Shown: positions 35,836 through 44,387 of the stretch, in pieces
How the letters are laid out: each line of letters opens with the position of its first letter
How positions within the stretch are numbered: position 1 is the stretch's first letter
Assembly: GCA_035638075.1 (NCBI GenBank)
Contig: DASRAU010000034.1
Span: forward strand, 124,001 to 188,000
Reading direction: 5' to 3'
DNA length: 64,000 bases
From: DASRAU01 sp035638075
Lineage (GTDB): Bacteria; Acidobacteriota; Polarisedimenticolia; Gp22-AA2
Position numbers and translations under genes: made by a program
The notes under the pieces: generated by a model
Databases searched by the model: none
What the model was told of the DNA's origin: nothing
The model's input: the letters and a program-made list of their open reading frames with translations, nothing else

Positions 35836-37266
35836 ATGGACACGAAAGAGTTTCGTGAGGCCGGGCACCGGATGGTGGACTGGATCGCCGAGTACCTCGA
35901 GTCGATCGAGGGGCGGGCGCTGTTCCCGAAGGGGGCGGACCCGCGGGCGATCGAGGCGCTGTTCGACGAGGAGCTGCCGCGAGGCGAGACGCCGCTCGCT
36001 GAGCTTTTCGGCGAGCTCGACCGGAAGCTCGTCCCGAATTCCTGCCACGTGAACCACCCGGGGTACTTCGGCTTCATCACGCCGACGCCGACGCCCGCCG
36101 GGATGCTCGGGGATCTGCTCGCCTCCGCGCTCAACCAGAACATCGGGGCGTGGTCGATCGGCCCGGGCGCCGTGGCGCTCGAGCGGCGGGTGGTGCGCTG
36201 GCTGTGCGAGCTCGCCGGCTACGGTCCGCAGGCCGGGGGCCACCTCACGAGCGGCGGGATGATGGCCAACTTCACCGGGCTGAAGCTGGCGCGCGACGCC
36301 ATGAGCGGCGACCGGGCGCAGAACACCGGCGTCAGCGGCCGGTTCGTGGTGTACGGCTCCGAGGAGCGGCACGTCTCGGTGGACAAGGGGGTGGATGCCA
36401 TCGGCTTCGGCCGCCAGGGCTACCGGGCGCTGCCGACCGACGACGACTTCGCGGTGCGGCTCGACGCGCTCGAGGAGGCGATCGCCACGGACAGGAAGGT
36501 CGGCATGCAGCCGGTCGCCATCGTCGGCATGGCGGGGACGACGAACACCGGCGCGCTCGACGATCTCCAGGCGCTCCGGCGCATCGCCGACCGCGAGAAG
36601 CTGTGGCTGCACGTCGATGCGGCGTACGGCGGCGGGATGCTCCTCTCCGGGCGCTGGCCCGGGCTCCTGAAGGGAATCGAGACCGCCGACTCGATCACCA
36701 TCGATCCGCACAAGTGGTTCTACGCGCCGCTCGACGCGGGCGCGGTCCTGGTGCGCGACGGCGCGCAGCTGACGCGCTCGTTCGGGATGGAGCCGGCCTA
36801 TCTCAAGGACGACATGGACGCGTCGGGGGAGCGCTTCCAGTTCTTCGTGCACTCGTTCGAGCAGTCGCGCCGCTTCCGCGGCCTCAAGGTGTGGCTGTCG
36901 TTCAAGCGCTACGGCGCCGTGCAGATCGGCCGCTGGATCGACGGCAACATCGAGCAGGCGCGCGCGCTGTACGAGCTGGCGGTCGCGTCGAAGCGGCTGG
37001 TGCCGGCGGCGCGGCCGCGCCTGTCGGCCGTCTGCCTGCGCTTCGAAGACCCGCGCCTGCCGCGCGACAGGGAAGAGCGGCTGCACGCGCTCGTGGCGCG
37101 CCGTCTCGAGGACGCGGGGGAGTACTGGATCACCACGACCCGTCTCAAGGGACGCCACGTCTTCCGCATCAACCCGGTGAACTTCCGCACCCGCCTCGAG
37201 CACATGCAAGGCCTGCTCGAGGCGATCCTGCGCGAGTGCGACCGGGCACTCGCCGAAGGCTTCTAG
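35836..37266 (+). CDS. PLP-dependent group II decarboxylase (aromatic amino acid/glutamate type)
   Basis: A 476-residue fold-type I PLP decarboxylase. The PLP lysine is in SITIDPHKWFYAPL, the aspartate that holds the pyridine nitrogen is in LWLHVDAAYGGG, and HPGYFGFITPTPTPAGMLGDLLASALNQN is the substrate-side segment typical of aromatic-L-amino-acid decarboxylases (tyrosine, tryptophan or DOPA). GGMMANFTGLKLARD gives the phosphate site. The precise substrate cannot be told by eye. It would make a biogenic amine and CO2. It has its own start 100 bp after pilT and is convergent with the HAD gene. Confidence 0.88.
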   Translation: MDTKEFREAGHRMVDWIAEYLESIEGRALFPKGADPRAIEALFDEELPRGETPLAELFGELDRKLVPNSCHVNHPGYFGFITPTPTPAGMLGDLLASALNQNIGAWSIGPGAVALERRVVRWLCELAGYGPQAGGHLTSGGMMANFTGLKLARDAMSGDRAQNTGVSGRFVVYGSEERHVSVDKGVDAIGFGRQGYRALPTDDDFAVRLDALEEAIATDRKVGMQPVAIVGMAGTTNTGALDDLQALRRIADREKLWLHVDAAYGGGMLLSGRWPGLLKGIETADSITIDPHKWFYAPLDAGAVLVRDGAQLTRSFGMEPAYLKDDMDASGERFQFFVHSFEQSRRFRGLKVWLSFKRYGAVQIGRWIDGNIEQARALYELAVASKRLVPAARPRLSAVCLRFEDPRLPRDREERLHALVARRLEDAGEYWITTTRLKGRHVFRINPVNFRTRLEHMQGLLEAILRECDRALAEGF

Positions 37267-37285
37267 CGGTTCTGCGCGGAGATCG

Positions 37286-37990
37286 TCAGGAGGCGGTTTC
37301 GACCGCGGCGCGGGCCAGCGTGGCGAGATCGGGAACCTCGAGATCCGGTCCGGCGCCGGCTGCTGGAGTGGCGCCCGTGCCAGCGCGGCCGGAGCGGCGG
37401 TTGACCCAGACGGTCGTGAAGCCGAGGGCCTGCGCCGGCGCGATGTCGTGGAAGCGGCTCTGGGCCACGTGCAGGACCCGCTCGGTCGGCAGCCGCAGGG
37501 CCTTGAGCGCGCGCAGGAAGTGCGCCGGCGCCGGCTTGTACGAGCGCACCTGCTGCGCCGTGATGACGGCGTCGAACGGCACCGCGAGGCGCCGCGCCAC
37601 GCCGTCGAAGAGGTCGTCGTCCACGTTCGAGACGATCGCCAGGCGGTAGCGCCGCGCCAGAGTCACGAGCGACGCGACGGTGTCCGGGAAGAGCGGCCAG
37701 GAGGGAAGCGATCGCGCCAGCCGGCCGCGCTCCTCCGCCTTCGGCTCGAAGCCGAGAGCCTCGCCGACGCGATCCATCACCCGGCCGAGGACCTCGGCAT
37801 AAGAAAGGTAGGGGCCGGCTTCGAGATCCGATTCGGCCTCGGCGTACAGGCGGAGCAGCCGCTCCGGGTCGGCCTCGAGGTCGTGACTCTGCACAACCGG
37901 AAGGAGGGCGGCGAGGATCCCGCTCTCCCAGTCCACGAGCGTGCCGAAACAGTCGAAGGTCAGCGCTTCGAACCGATCGAAGGGAAGCAT
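37286..37990 (-). CDS. HAD superfamily hydrolase, 2-haloacid dehalogenase type
   Basis: A 234-residue HAD hydrolase. Motif I FDCFGTLVDWESG has the nucleophile Asp; motif II is in LAIVSNVDDDLFD; motif III lysine in VRSYKPAPAHF; motif IV in VLHVAQSRFHDIAPAQALGFTTVWVNRR. The last segment matches L-2-haloacid dehalogenases (type II), though motif IV SRFHD departs from the usual SNxFD and many relatives are phosphatases. Start ATG 37990. It is divergent from the tricorn 2 gene. The C-terminal tail is Gly/Ala-rich and probably disordered. Confidence 0.85.
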   Translation of the reverse strand: MLPFDRFEALTFDCFGTLVDWESGILAALLPVVQSHDLEADPERLLRLYAEAESDLEAGPYLSYAEVLGRVMDRVGEALGFEPKAEERGRLARSLPSWPLFPDTVASLVTLARRYRLAIVSNVDDDLFDGVARRLAVPFDAVITAQQVRSYKPAPAHFLRALKALRLPTERVLHVAQSRFHDIAPAQALGFTTVWVNRRSGRAGTGATPAAGAGPDLEVPDLATLARAAVETAS

Positions 37991-38159
37991 CGTATGTCCC
38001 GAGGCGGGGCGGCGGCCGCTCTTGCGGGGGAGGATAGCCGATCCCGGCTGCGGCGGGATCGCCGGTCGCTCGTGGACCGCCCCGTGGCTCGGAGCCGTGC
38101 TATCGTCCGCGCTTCCGACCATCGCAACGAAGGGGACCAACGTGCCGGGGAGGATTGCC

Positions 38160-41100
38160 ATGCCGCGTCTTCGACTGCTCGCCGTGCCCGCCGCCTGCGC
38201 CGCGGCGGTCGCCTGCCTCCTCGCGGCGCCGATCGCCCGCCCCGCCATCGCAGCGGCCGCGGGCAGCGCGGCCTCGGCGGCGCCGGCTTCCGAGGCCGCC
38301 GCCGGGACGCGGCTCGTCATCCAGCCGGCCATCAACGAGAACGGCATCGTCTTCGTGCACTCCGGCGATCTCTTCTGGGTGTCACGCAAGGGGGGAGAGG
38401 CGCGGCGGCTGACGACGAGCCCCGGGCTGGAGAAGGATCCGCACTTCTCGCCGGACGGGCGGCTCATCCTCTTCACGGGGTCCTACGGCGGCAACGCCGA
38501 CATCTACGTGATGCCGGCGGAAGGAGGCGAGCCGCGGCGGCTGACGTGGCACCCGGCCACCGACGAGGCGCGCGGCTTCACCCCCGACGGCAAGTCGGTC
38601 CTCTTCACCAGCAACCGCGACACGCCCTTCGGCAGCGACACCGTCGTCTTCCGCCAGCTCTACACGGTGCCGGTCGGGGGCGGCTTCCCCGAGCGGCTGC
38701 CGGTGCCGACGGCGCGCCGAGCCGCGTACAGCGACGACGGGAAGATCCTCGCGTATGAGCAGGAGCGCTGGCAGGAGGAGTGGCGCCTCTACCGCGGCGG
38801 CCAGGCGCAGCCGATTCGCCTCCTGACGCTCTCCGGCCTGAACCTCTCCACCGTCCCCGGCCCGCCGTCGATGAACCAGCACCCGGCGTGGCTCAACGGC
38901 AAGCTCTACTTCGTCTCCGATCGCGACGGGAACCGGCTCAACGTCTATGAGTACGACCCGGGCGGCGGGCAGGTGCGGGCGCTGACGAAGCACCAGGACT
39001 TCGACGTGCACTGGCTCTCGGCCGGCGGCGGGCTGCTGGCGTACGAGCAGGGCGGTTACATCCACACGCTCGACCCGAAGAGCGGCCAGGACGACACCCT
39101 GGTCGTGCGGGTGCGCGGCGATTTCCCGTGGGCCATGCCGCACTGGGACGACGCCGCGCCGCTCATCGTCGACGCCTCCCTGTCGCCGACGGGCGCGCGC
39201 GCCGTCTTCGAGGCGCGCGGCGAGGTGTTCACGGTGCCCGCCGAGAAGGGGGACGTGCGCAACCTCACCCGCAGCCCCGGCGCCGCGGACCGCAGCCCGG
39301 TCTGGTCGCCGGACGGCACCCGCATCGCCTGGTTCTCCGACGAAGGGGGCGAGTACCGCCTGCGGATCGGCGACCAGGACGGCCTGGCGGCGCCGCGCGC
39401 CATCGCCATCACGCCGGCGACCTACTTCTTCAACCCGACCTGGTCTCCCGACTCGAAGCGCATCGCCTTCACCGACGCCGGCCGCAACCTGCACGTCGTC
39501 GAGGTGGTGTCCGGGCGCGATCAGACCATCGACACCGACCGCATGGCGCACCCCGAGCGATCGCTGGTGCCCGTCTTCTCGCCCGACTCGCGCTTCCTCG
39601 CGTACGCCAAACAGCTCCCGAACAAGTATCGCGGCATCGTCGTCTGGTCGTTCGAAGAGGGCAAGGCGCGCCTGGTGACCGACGGCCTGTCGGACGCGGT
39701 CGCGCCGGCCTGGGACGCGAGCGGCAGGTATCTCTACTTCCTGGCCAGCACCGACCTGGCGCTCGGGACCGGCTGGCTCGATCTCAGCAGCGTCGAGCGG
39801 CCGCTGCGGCGCGGCGTCTACTGCGCCGTGCTGGCGGCCGATGTGCCGTCGCCGCTGCTCCCCGAGAGCGACGAGGAGAAGGCGACGGACGACGGCAAGG
39901 ACGCGAAGGGGGAGAAGTCGGCGAAGAGCGCCGGCTCCAAGGGCAAGGCGGCGGACAAGAAGGGCGACGCCGACGAGAAGAAGCCGGAGGCGGTGAAGGT
40001 GCGCCTCGACTTCGACGGCCTGCTCAACCGCATCATCGCGCTGCCGCTGCCGCTGCGGAACTATTCGGGCCTGTCGGCCGGCACCGAGGGGATGATCTTC
40101 GTCGCCGAGGAAGCTGAGCTCTTCCCCGAACCCGACGGCAACGGCCAGCCGGCCGCCTCGATCCACCGCTTCGACTTCGCCAAGCGCAAGGACACCACCT
40201 TCCTCCCGGGGCCGATCTCCACCTTCACGGTGTCGCGCAACGGCAAGAAGGCCCTGTACCACTCCGGCGAGACCTGGGGCATCGTCGCGACCGACGGTGA
40301 CCCCAAGCCGGGGGACGGCGCCTTGAAGGTCAGCCTGTCCATGCAGCTCGACCCGCAGGCGGAGTGGCGCCAGATCTTCAACGAGGCGTGGCGCTTCGAG
40401 CGCGACTTCTTCTACGTGCCGAATCACCACGGCGCCGACTGGACGGCGGTGAAGGCGCGCTATGAGCCGTGGCTCTCCTCGGTGCAGCACCGCGCCGACG
40501 TGAGCGACCTCGTCAACCGCATGGGCGGCGAGCACGGGGTCGGCCACCATTTCGTCGCCGGCGGCGACACACCGGCCATCCCCGGCGGCAAGCCGGGCCT
40601 GCTCGGGGCCGACTTCAAGATCGAAGACGGCCGCTATCGCATCGTCCGCATCTACAGCGGCGAGTCGTGGAACCCGGATCTCCAGGCGCCCCTCGCCGCC
40701 CCGGGGGTGGACGTGCGCAAGGGGGATTACCTTCTCGCCGTGAACGGGCGGGAGATCCAGGCGCCGGAAGACCCCTCCCGGGCGCTCGAGGGCACGGCCG
40801 GTCGGCAGACGACCATCACGGTGAACGACCGGCCGACGCTCGACGGGGCGCGGCGGGTGGTGGTCGTCCCGGTGCCGGGCGAGCGCGCGCTCCGGCGCCG
40901 CGGCTGGGTCGAGGACAACCGGCGGCTCGTGGACAAGCTCTCGGGCGGCCGGCTCGCGTATGTGTGGCTGCCGAACACCGGCGGCGACGGCTACGTCTAT
41001 TTCAACCGCTACTACTTCGCGCAGCAGGATCGCGCCGGCGCCATCCTCGACGAGCGCTTCAACCAGGGCGGCTTCGTCGCGGACTACGTCATCGACATCC

Positions 41101-41561
41101 TCGGGCGGAAGCTGCGCGGCTACTTCAACAACCCGGTGGGAGCGCGGGATCCGTGGACCGAGCCGCTCTCGGGCATCTGGGGTCCCAAGGTGATGCTGGT
41201 GAACGAGTTCGCCGGCTCGGGCGGCGACATGCTGCCGTTCATGTTCCGGCAGGCGCAGTTGGGTCCGCTCGTCGGCACGCGCACCTGGGGCGGCCTCGTC
41301 GGCATCTGGGATTACCCGGTTCTGATCGACGGCGGCGTCGTGACGGTGCCGCGCGGCGGCTTCTTCAACCTCGAGGGGCAGTGGGACGTCGAGAACAAGG
41401 GAACGCCGCCTGACATCGAGGTCGAGGTCACGCCGAAGGATGTCGCGGCCGGGCGTGACCCGCAGCTCGAGCGCGCGGTCGCCGAGGCGCTCAAGAGCCT
41501 CGAAGCGAACCCGACGAAGCTCCTGCGCGAGCCGGCCGCTCCGCAGCGCGTCCCTCGCTGA
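38160..41561 (+). CDS. Tricorn-type S41 protease, paralog 2
   Basis: An 1133-residue exported protease with the same layout as paralog 1: signal peptide (LLAVPAACAAAVACLLAAPIARPAIA), propeller repeats (HFSPDGRLILFTGSYGG, WSPDGTRIAWFSDEGG, WSPDSKRIAFTDAG), a Lys-rich insert at about residues 575-620, a tricorn core segment EHGVGHHF, a PDZ domain (GVDVRKGDYLLAVNGREI) and an S41 domain with the nucleophile in LVNEFAGSGGD, then GTRTWGGLVGI and VENKGTPPDIEV. As in paralog 1 the archaeal core Ser before His is replaced by Gly. ATG 38160 is chosen for the GGGGAGG ten bases upstream; GTG 38142 is a weaker alternative. The downstream glycosyltransferase begins 17 bp after the stop. Confidence 0.9.
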   Translation: MPRLRLLAVPAACAAAVACLLAAPIARPAIAAAAGSAASAAPASEAAAGTRLVIQPAINENGIVFVHSGDLFWVSRKGGEARRLTTSPGLEKDPHFSPDGRLILFTGSYGGNADIYVMPAEGGEPRRLTWHPATDEARGFTPDGKSVLFTSNRDTPFGSDTVVFRQLYTVPVGGGFPERLPVPTARRAAYSDDGKILAYEQERWQEEWRLYRGGQAQPIRLLTLSGLNLSTVPGPPSMNQHPAWLNGKLYFVSDRDGNRLNVYEYDPGGGQVRALTKHQDFDVHWLSAGGGLLAYEQGGYIHTLDPKSGQDDTLVVRVRGDFPWAMPHWDDAAPLIVDASLSPTGARAVFEARGEVFTVPAEKGDVRNLTRSPGAADRSPVWSPDGTRIAWFSDEGGEYRLRIGDQDGLAAPRAIAITPATYFFNPTWSPDSKRIAFTDAGRNLHVVEVVSGRDQTIDTDRMAHPERSLVPVFSPDSRFLAYAKQLPNKYRGIVVWSFEEGKARLVTDGLSDAVAPAWDASGRYLYFLASTDLALGTGWLDLSSVERPLRRGVYCAVLAADVPSPLLPESDEEKATDDGKDAKGEKSAKSAGSKGKAADKKGDADEKKPEAVKVRLDFDGLLNRIIALPLPLRNYSGLSAGTEGMIFVAEEAELFPEPDGNGQPAASIHRFDFAKRKDTTFLPGPISTFTVSRNGKKALYHSGETWGIVATDGDPKPGDGALKVSLSMQLDPQAEWRQIFNEAWRFERDFFYVPNHHGADWTAVKARYEPWLSSVQHRADVSDLVNRMGGEHGVGHHFVAGGDTPAIPGGKPGLLGADFKIEDGRYRIVRIYSGESWNPDLQAPLAAPGVDVRKGDYLLAVNGREIQAPEDPSRALEGTAGRQTTITVNDRPTLDGARRVVVVPVPGERALRRRGWVEDNRRLVDKLSGGRLAYVWLPNTGGDGYVYFNRYYFAQQDRAGAILDERFNQGGFVADYVIDILGRKLRGYFNNPVGARDPWTEPLSGIWGPKVMLVNEFAGSGGDMLPFMFRQAQLGPLVGTRTWGGLVGIWDYPVLIDGGVVTVPRGGFFNLEGQWDVENKGTPPDIEVEVTPKDVAAGRDPQLERAVAEALKSLEANPTKLLREPAAPQRVPR

Positions 41562-41578
41562 GCCCCGGCCACGGCGCT

Positions 41579-42724
41579 TTGCGGCGGGCGCGCGTCCTCT
41601 TCCTGAACCCGTTCCACGGGGGCTCGCACCGGGCCTTCGCGGAAGGCTGGGCGAAGCACTCGCGGCACGAGCTGACGCTGCAGACGCTTCCCGCGCGCTT
41701 CTGGAAATGGCGGATGCGGGGGGCGGCCCTGCACTTCGCGCGCAAGGTCACCGATCCTCAGACGTTCGACGCGCTCGTCGTCACCGACCTCATGAGCCTG
41801 TCGGACCTGAAAGCGCTGTGGGGCGAGACGTGCCCGCCGGCGCTGGCGTACTTCCACGAGAACCAGCTGTCGTATCCGCTGCCGCCGGGCGAGGCGATCG
41901 ACTACCAGTTCGGTTTCACCGACATCACCACGTGCCTGGCGGCCCGGCGGGTGCTGTTCAACTCGCGCTTCCAGCATGACGCCTTCATCGAACGGCTTCC
42001 CGGTTTTCTCGGGATGATGCCGGAGTTCCAGCCGCGCTGGGCGATCGAGGCGATCCGTGCCCGCGCCGGGGTCCTGCAACCCGGCGTCGATTTCGGCGCC
42101 GGGCCCGGTGCGACCACGCCGCAGGGCGAGCCGGCGCCGCGCCGCTCCGATGGGGCGCCGCTCATCATCTGGAACCACCGCTGGGAGTTCGACAAGAACC
42201 CGTCCGCCTTCTTCGCGGCGCTCGATGGCTGCCTCGCGCGCGGCCGCGACTTCCGGCTGGCGCTGCTCGGCGAGAACTTCCAGGTGGTGCCGAAGGAGTT
42301 CGAAGCCGCGCGCGACCGCTACGGGGCGCGCGTCGTCCACTACGGCTACGTCGAGAGCCGGGCCGACTATCTCGAATGGCTGCGGCGCGGCGACATCGTC
42401 GTCAGCACCGCCGACCAGGAGAACTTCGGCATGGCGGTGGTGGAAGCGATCGCATCGGGCTGCCTGCCTCTCCTGCCGCGGCGCCTGGCCTATCCGGAGG
42501 TCCTGCCGGAGGAATTCCACGCCGCGTGCCTCTACTCCGACGCGGCGGACCTGGGCGCGCGGCTCGAGGCCCTGCTCGGCGGCGGGGCGCGCGGCGCGGC
42601 CGCCGAAAGGCTGCGCGTCGCCCTGGCGGCGGCGATGCGGTGTCACGACTGGGCGCGCGCAACTGTCCCGTTCGACCGCGAGATCGACCTGCTCCTGACT
42701 CAGCCCGACTCCATCCTCCGATAG
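41579..42724 (+). CDS. DUF3524 glycosyltransferase, tRNA-queuosine mannosyltransferase-like
   Basis: A 381-residue protein. The N-terminal DUF3524 part has LFLNPFHGGSHRAFAEGW, then LPARFWKWRMRGAALHFA, FDALVVTDLMSLSDLKAL, YFHENQLSYPL and FGFTDITTCLAARRVLFNS. The C-terminal part is GT4-like with IIWNHRWEFDKNP and ENFGMAVVEAIASG (the E-x7-E donor motif). This is the architecture of GTDC1/QTMAN, which mannosylates queuosine in tRNA-Asp in animals; bacterial members are less studied. No ATG is available; TTG 41579 begins RRARVLFLNPF exactly at the family start. It follows tricorn 2 by 17 bp and may share its transcript. Confidence 0.85.
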   Translation: MRRARVLFLNPFHGGSHRAFAEGWAKHSRHELTLQTLPARFWKWRMRGAALHFARKVTDPQTFDALVVTDLMSLSDLKALWGETCPPALAYFHENQLSYPLPPGEAIDYQFGFTDITTCLAARRVLFNSRFQHDAFIERLPGFLGMMPEFQPRWAIEAIRARAGVLQPGVDFGAGPGATTPQGEPAPRRSDGAPLIIWNHRWEFDKNPSAFFAALDGCLARGRDFRLALLGENFQVVPKEFEAARDRYGARVVHYGYVESRADYLEWLRRGDIVVSTADQENFGMAVVEAIASGCLPLLPRRLAYPEVLPEEFHAACLYSDAADLGARLEALLGGGARGAAAERLRVALAAAMRCHDWARATVPFDREIDLLLTQPDSILR

Positions 42725-42741
42725 CCACCGCGCCTGAACTA

Positions 42742-42767
42742 CGGATCGCGAATCCCGCCGCGATCCG
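42742..42767. repeat. Palindrome upstream of sigma-54-like promoter (BON gene)
   Basis: CGGATCGCG and CGCGATCCG form a perfect 9-bp inverted repeat with an eight-base spacer. It is centred about 95 bp upstream of the -24 element of the sigma-54-like promoter at 42847, a usual distance for an enhancer-binding-protein site. It shares the GCGATC core with palindromes before the two downstream genes. Confidence 0.45.
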
Positions 42768-42846
42768 GGTCGGAACCGGGCGCGCGCTTCCTCGAAACGC
42801 TCCAGCCATGGGGGTTACCCGGCGGCGCGTGGACGAGGGGCCTGCG

Positions 42847-42862
42847 TGGCATTTCGCTTGCT
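42847..42862 (+). promoter_or_regulatory. Sigma-54-type promoter of the BON lipoprotein gene
   Basis: TGGCATTTCGCTTGCT matches the -24/-12 consensus (TGGCAC-N5-TTGCW) with the strict ten-base distance between GG and GC. Transcription would start near 42874, leaving a leader of about 53 nt before ATG 42927. Two further copies precede the next two genes. Confidence 0.7.
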
Positions 42863-42926
42863 TTTCACGGGGATGGCCGGACCGACGGGGCTCCACGCGT
42901 CGCCAGGCCTGAAAGGAAAACACACG

Positions 42927-43562
42927 ATGACCCGACCCATGATGAAAATGCTGGTGCCCGCGGCCTTCCTCGCCGCGGTTGCCCTGGGATGCGCCGACAG
43001 GCCGGCCGAGCACCGTGCGGCCAATCGCGAAGCGCCGGTGAACCGGGCCGACGACGACACGAAGCTCAGCGACTCCTCGACCACGATGCGGATCGAGACC
43101 ACCTACATGTTCAACCCGCACTTGAGCGCCAGCGACATCGACGTCCACACGGACCATGGCGTCGTGACGCTCAGCGGTGTGGTTCCGAGTGACGTGCATC
43201 GCGACCTCGCCGTCTCGATCGCCAAGAGCGCCGACGGCGTGCGCGACGTCCACGACCGCCTCGAGGTGAAGAAGGAAGGGGACAAAGGCGCCCCGCCCGC
43301 CGAGCACCGGACCGCCGCAGGACCCAACCGCAGCTTCGGCCAGTCGGTGAAGGACGCCACCATCACGGCGTCGGTCAAGATGCACCTGGCCACCGGCAAG
43401 GGCGTCGCCGCCCACAACATCAACGTGGATACCCGTCAGGGCAACGTGACGCTGACGGGGCAAGTCACCTCCGAAGCGGAGCGGCAGCTCGCCGTGCGCA
43501 TCGCCCGCGACACCGAGGGCGTGCGCGAGGTGACCAACGAGCTCAAGGTGAGTCGCGGCTGA
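42927..43562 (+). CDS. BON-domain lipoprotein
   Basis: A 211-residue envelope protein. The N-terminus MTRPMMKMLVPAAFLAAVALGC is a lipoprotein signal with the lipobox cysteine at 22. Two BON domains follow: residues about 52-110 (TTYMFNPHLSASDIDVHTDHGVVTLSGVV) and about 140-208 (ASVKMHLATGKGVAAHNINVDTRQGNVTLTGQV). BON domains bind phospholipid or peptidoglycan-associated surfaces and occur in OsmY-type stress proteins that stabilise the outer membrane. GAAAGGA lies ten bases before ATG 42927. The gene has its own sigma-54-like promoter and heads a set of three envelope genes with the same promoter type. Confidence 0.87.
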   Translation: MTRPMMKMLVPAAFLAAVALGCADRPAEHRAANREAPVNRADDDTKLSDSSTTMRIETTYMFNPHLSASDIDVHTDHGVVTLSGVVPSDVHRDLAVSIAKSADGVRDVHDRLEVKKEGDKGAPPAEHRTAAGPNRSFGQSVKDATITASVKMHLATGKGVAAHNINVDTRQGNVTLTGQVTSEAERQLAVRIARDTEGVREVTNELKVSRG

Positions 43563-43584
43563 AGACGCCGCACTGACTCGCGGA

Positions 43585-43601
43585 CGGGATGATCCATCCC
43601 G
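43585..43601. repeat. Hairpin/palindrome, copy 1, upstream of paralog 1
   Basis: CGGGATG-ATC-CATCCCG, a perfect 7-bp stem with a three-base loop, 167 bp upstream of the -24/-12 element at 43752. An identical copy precedes the second paralog at 44244-44260, at a similar distance (144 bp). It may be an enhancer site, or mark the edge of the duplicated unit. Confidence 0.5.
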
Positions 43602-43679
43602 CCTGACAGACAGATCAGGAGGTTTACGGACAGCAGGACCGTCGGGAGATCCCTGACGAAAATCTTTCCCGCCGGTTCA

Positions 43680-43730
43680 CGCCGCGATCGCAGTGGCGCA
43701 AGTTGCTGCGATCGCGGCGTTTGTTTTTTT
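43680..43730 (+). terminator. Strong hairpin plus U-tract after the BON gene
   Basis: CGCCGCGATCGCAG and CTGCGATCGCGGCG form a perfect 14-bp stem with a 12-base loop, followed by TTTGTTTTTTT. It should terminate the BON transcript. The stem half-site GCGATCG is partly kept in front of the second paralog without a U-tract, so the same DNA may also serve as a binding site 50-70 bp upstream of the sigma-54-like promoter. Confidence 0.85.
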
Positions 43731-43751
43731 CGGTCGCCGCTCGCGCCGGCG

Positions 43752-43768
43752 TTGGCATCGTCATTGCT
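43752..43768 (+). promoter_or_regulatory. Sigma-54-type promoter of paralog 1
   Basis: TTGGCATCGTCATTGCT fits the consensus YTGGCAC-N5-TTGCW with correct GG-to-GC spacing of ten. The start site would be near 43779, about 57 nt before ATG 43836. CGTCATTGCT is identical to the copy before paralog 2. Confidence 0.75.
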
Positions 43769-43835
43769 CTGCGGGGTTCCCCGAAGCTCGCTCGATCGTT
43801 TCGAAAAAAATTCCGACCGGTGATTCGAGACAGCG

Positions 43836-44231
43836 ATGACGGACTCCATCCACCTCTCTTCGTTGCGGCCGCCTGATTGCCGCATCCGGCGGCCGCGCCG
43901 GCTGTGGGGCGCATGCAGTGTCTCCGTCCTTGCGCTCCTGGTGTCGTGGAACCCCGTCACGACGACCTGCAAGGGACGGACGCTGTACAGCCCGATTGAT
44001 CACTACGAGCTGACGATCTTCGAGATGCGGCCCATCGGGATGAGCGGCGAGAACATTCTCTACCTGCGCTCCCTCAGCCGCTCGACGACCACGACGAACA
44101 CGGACGTCGATCCACCCGTCGGTGGCGTGGTCGGCTGGGACGGCATGTGGTCGGGCACCTGGACGCTCCAGAACCCTGCGGTGATCGCCGTGACCAAAAC
44201 CGGAAGCCGCAGCAATCAGGGCTGTCCCTAG
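43836..44231 (+). CDS. Small exported protein of unknown family, paralog 1
   Basis: A 131-residue protein I do not recognise. An arginine-rich start (RIRRPRRLWG) leads into a hydrophobic helix (ACSVSVLALLVSWNPV), so it is exported or membrane-anchored. The remaining 90 residues are nearly all shared with paralog 2: SPIDHYELTIFEM, IGMSG, ILYLRS-LSRSTTTT, DVDPPVGGVVGWD-MWSGTW and a C-terminal xCP. Two cysteines (TTTC after the helix, and QGCP at the end) are conserved and could form a disulfide. The strand-rich, Ser/Thr- and Gly-rich mature part looks like a small beta-sandwich. It has a sigma-54-like promoter and follows the BON lipoprotein. Confidence 0.75.
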   Translation: MTDSIHLSSLRPPDCRIRRPRRLWGACSVSVLALLVSWNPVTTTCKGRTLYSPIDHYELTIFEMRPIGMSGENILYLRSLSRSTTTTNTDVDPPVGGVVGWDGMWSGTWTLQNPAVIAVTKTGSRSNQGCP

Positions 44232-44243
44232 TTGACGCACGGG

Positions 44244-44260
44244 CGGGATGATCCATCCCG
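44244..44260. repeat. Hairpin/palindrome, copy 2, upstream of paralog 2
   Basis: CGGGATG-ATC-CATCCCG, identical to 43585-43601, with one further G-C pair outside (44243/44261). It begins 12 bp after the stop of paralog 1 and 144 bp before the -24/-12 element at 44388. Confidence 0.5.
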
Positions 44261-44318
44261 CTGCGCAGACAAGCCTCTCCGGCAGATTACCGAAGTGAAT
44301 GACTCGCGGGCTTCCCGT

Positions 44319-44359
44319 GCCGCGATCGAGGTGCTCGCAAGTCGCTGCGATCGTGACGG
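44319..44359. repeat. Diverged copy of the GCGATCG palindrome before paralog 2
   Basis: GCCGCGATCG ... GCAAGTCGCTGCGATCG repeats the arms of the hairpin at 43680-43719 in the same order and spacing, but with mismatches and no following U-tract. It is centred about 50 bp upstream of the -24 element at 44388, matching the position in front of paralog 1. Conservation of the arms without terminator function hints at a protein-binding site. Confidence 0.45.
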
Positions 44360-44387
44360 TTCCCGTCTCGCTCCCAGGAGCGTCGCG

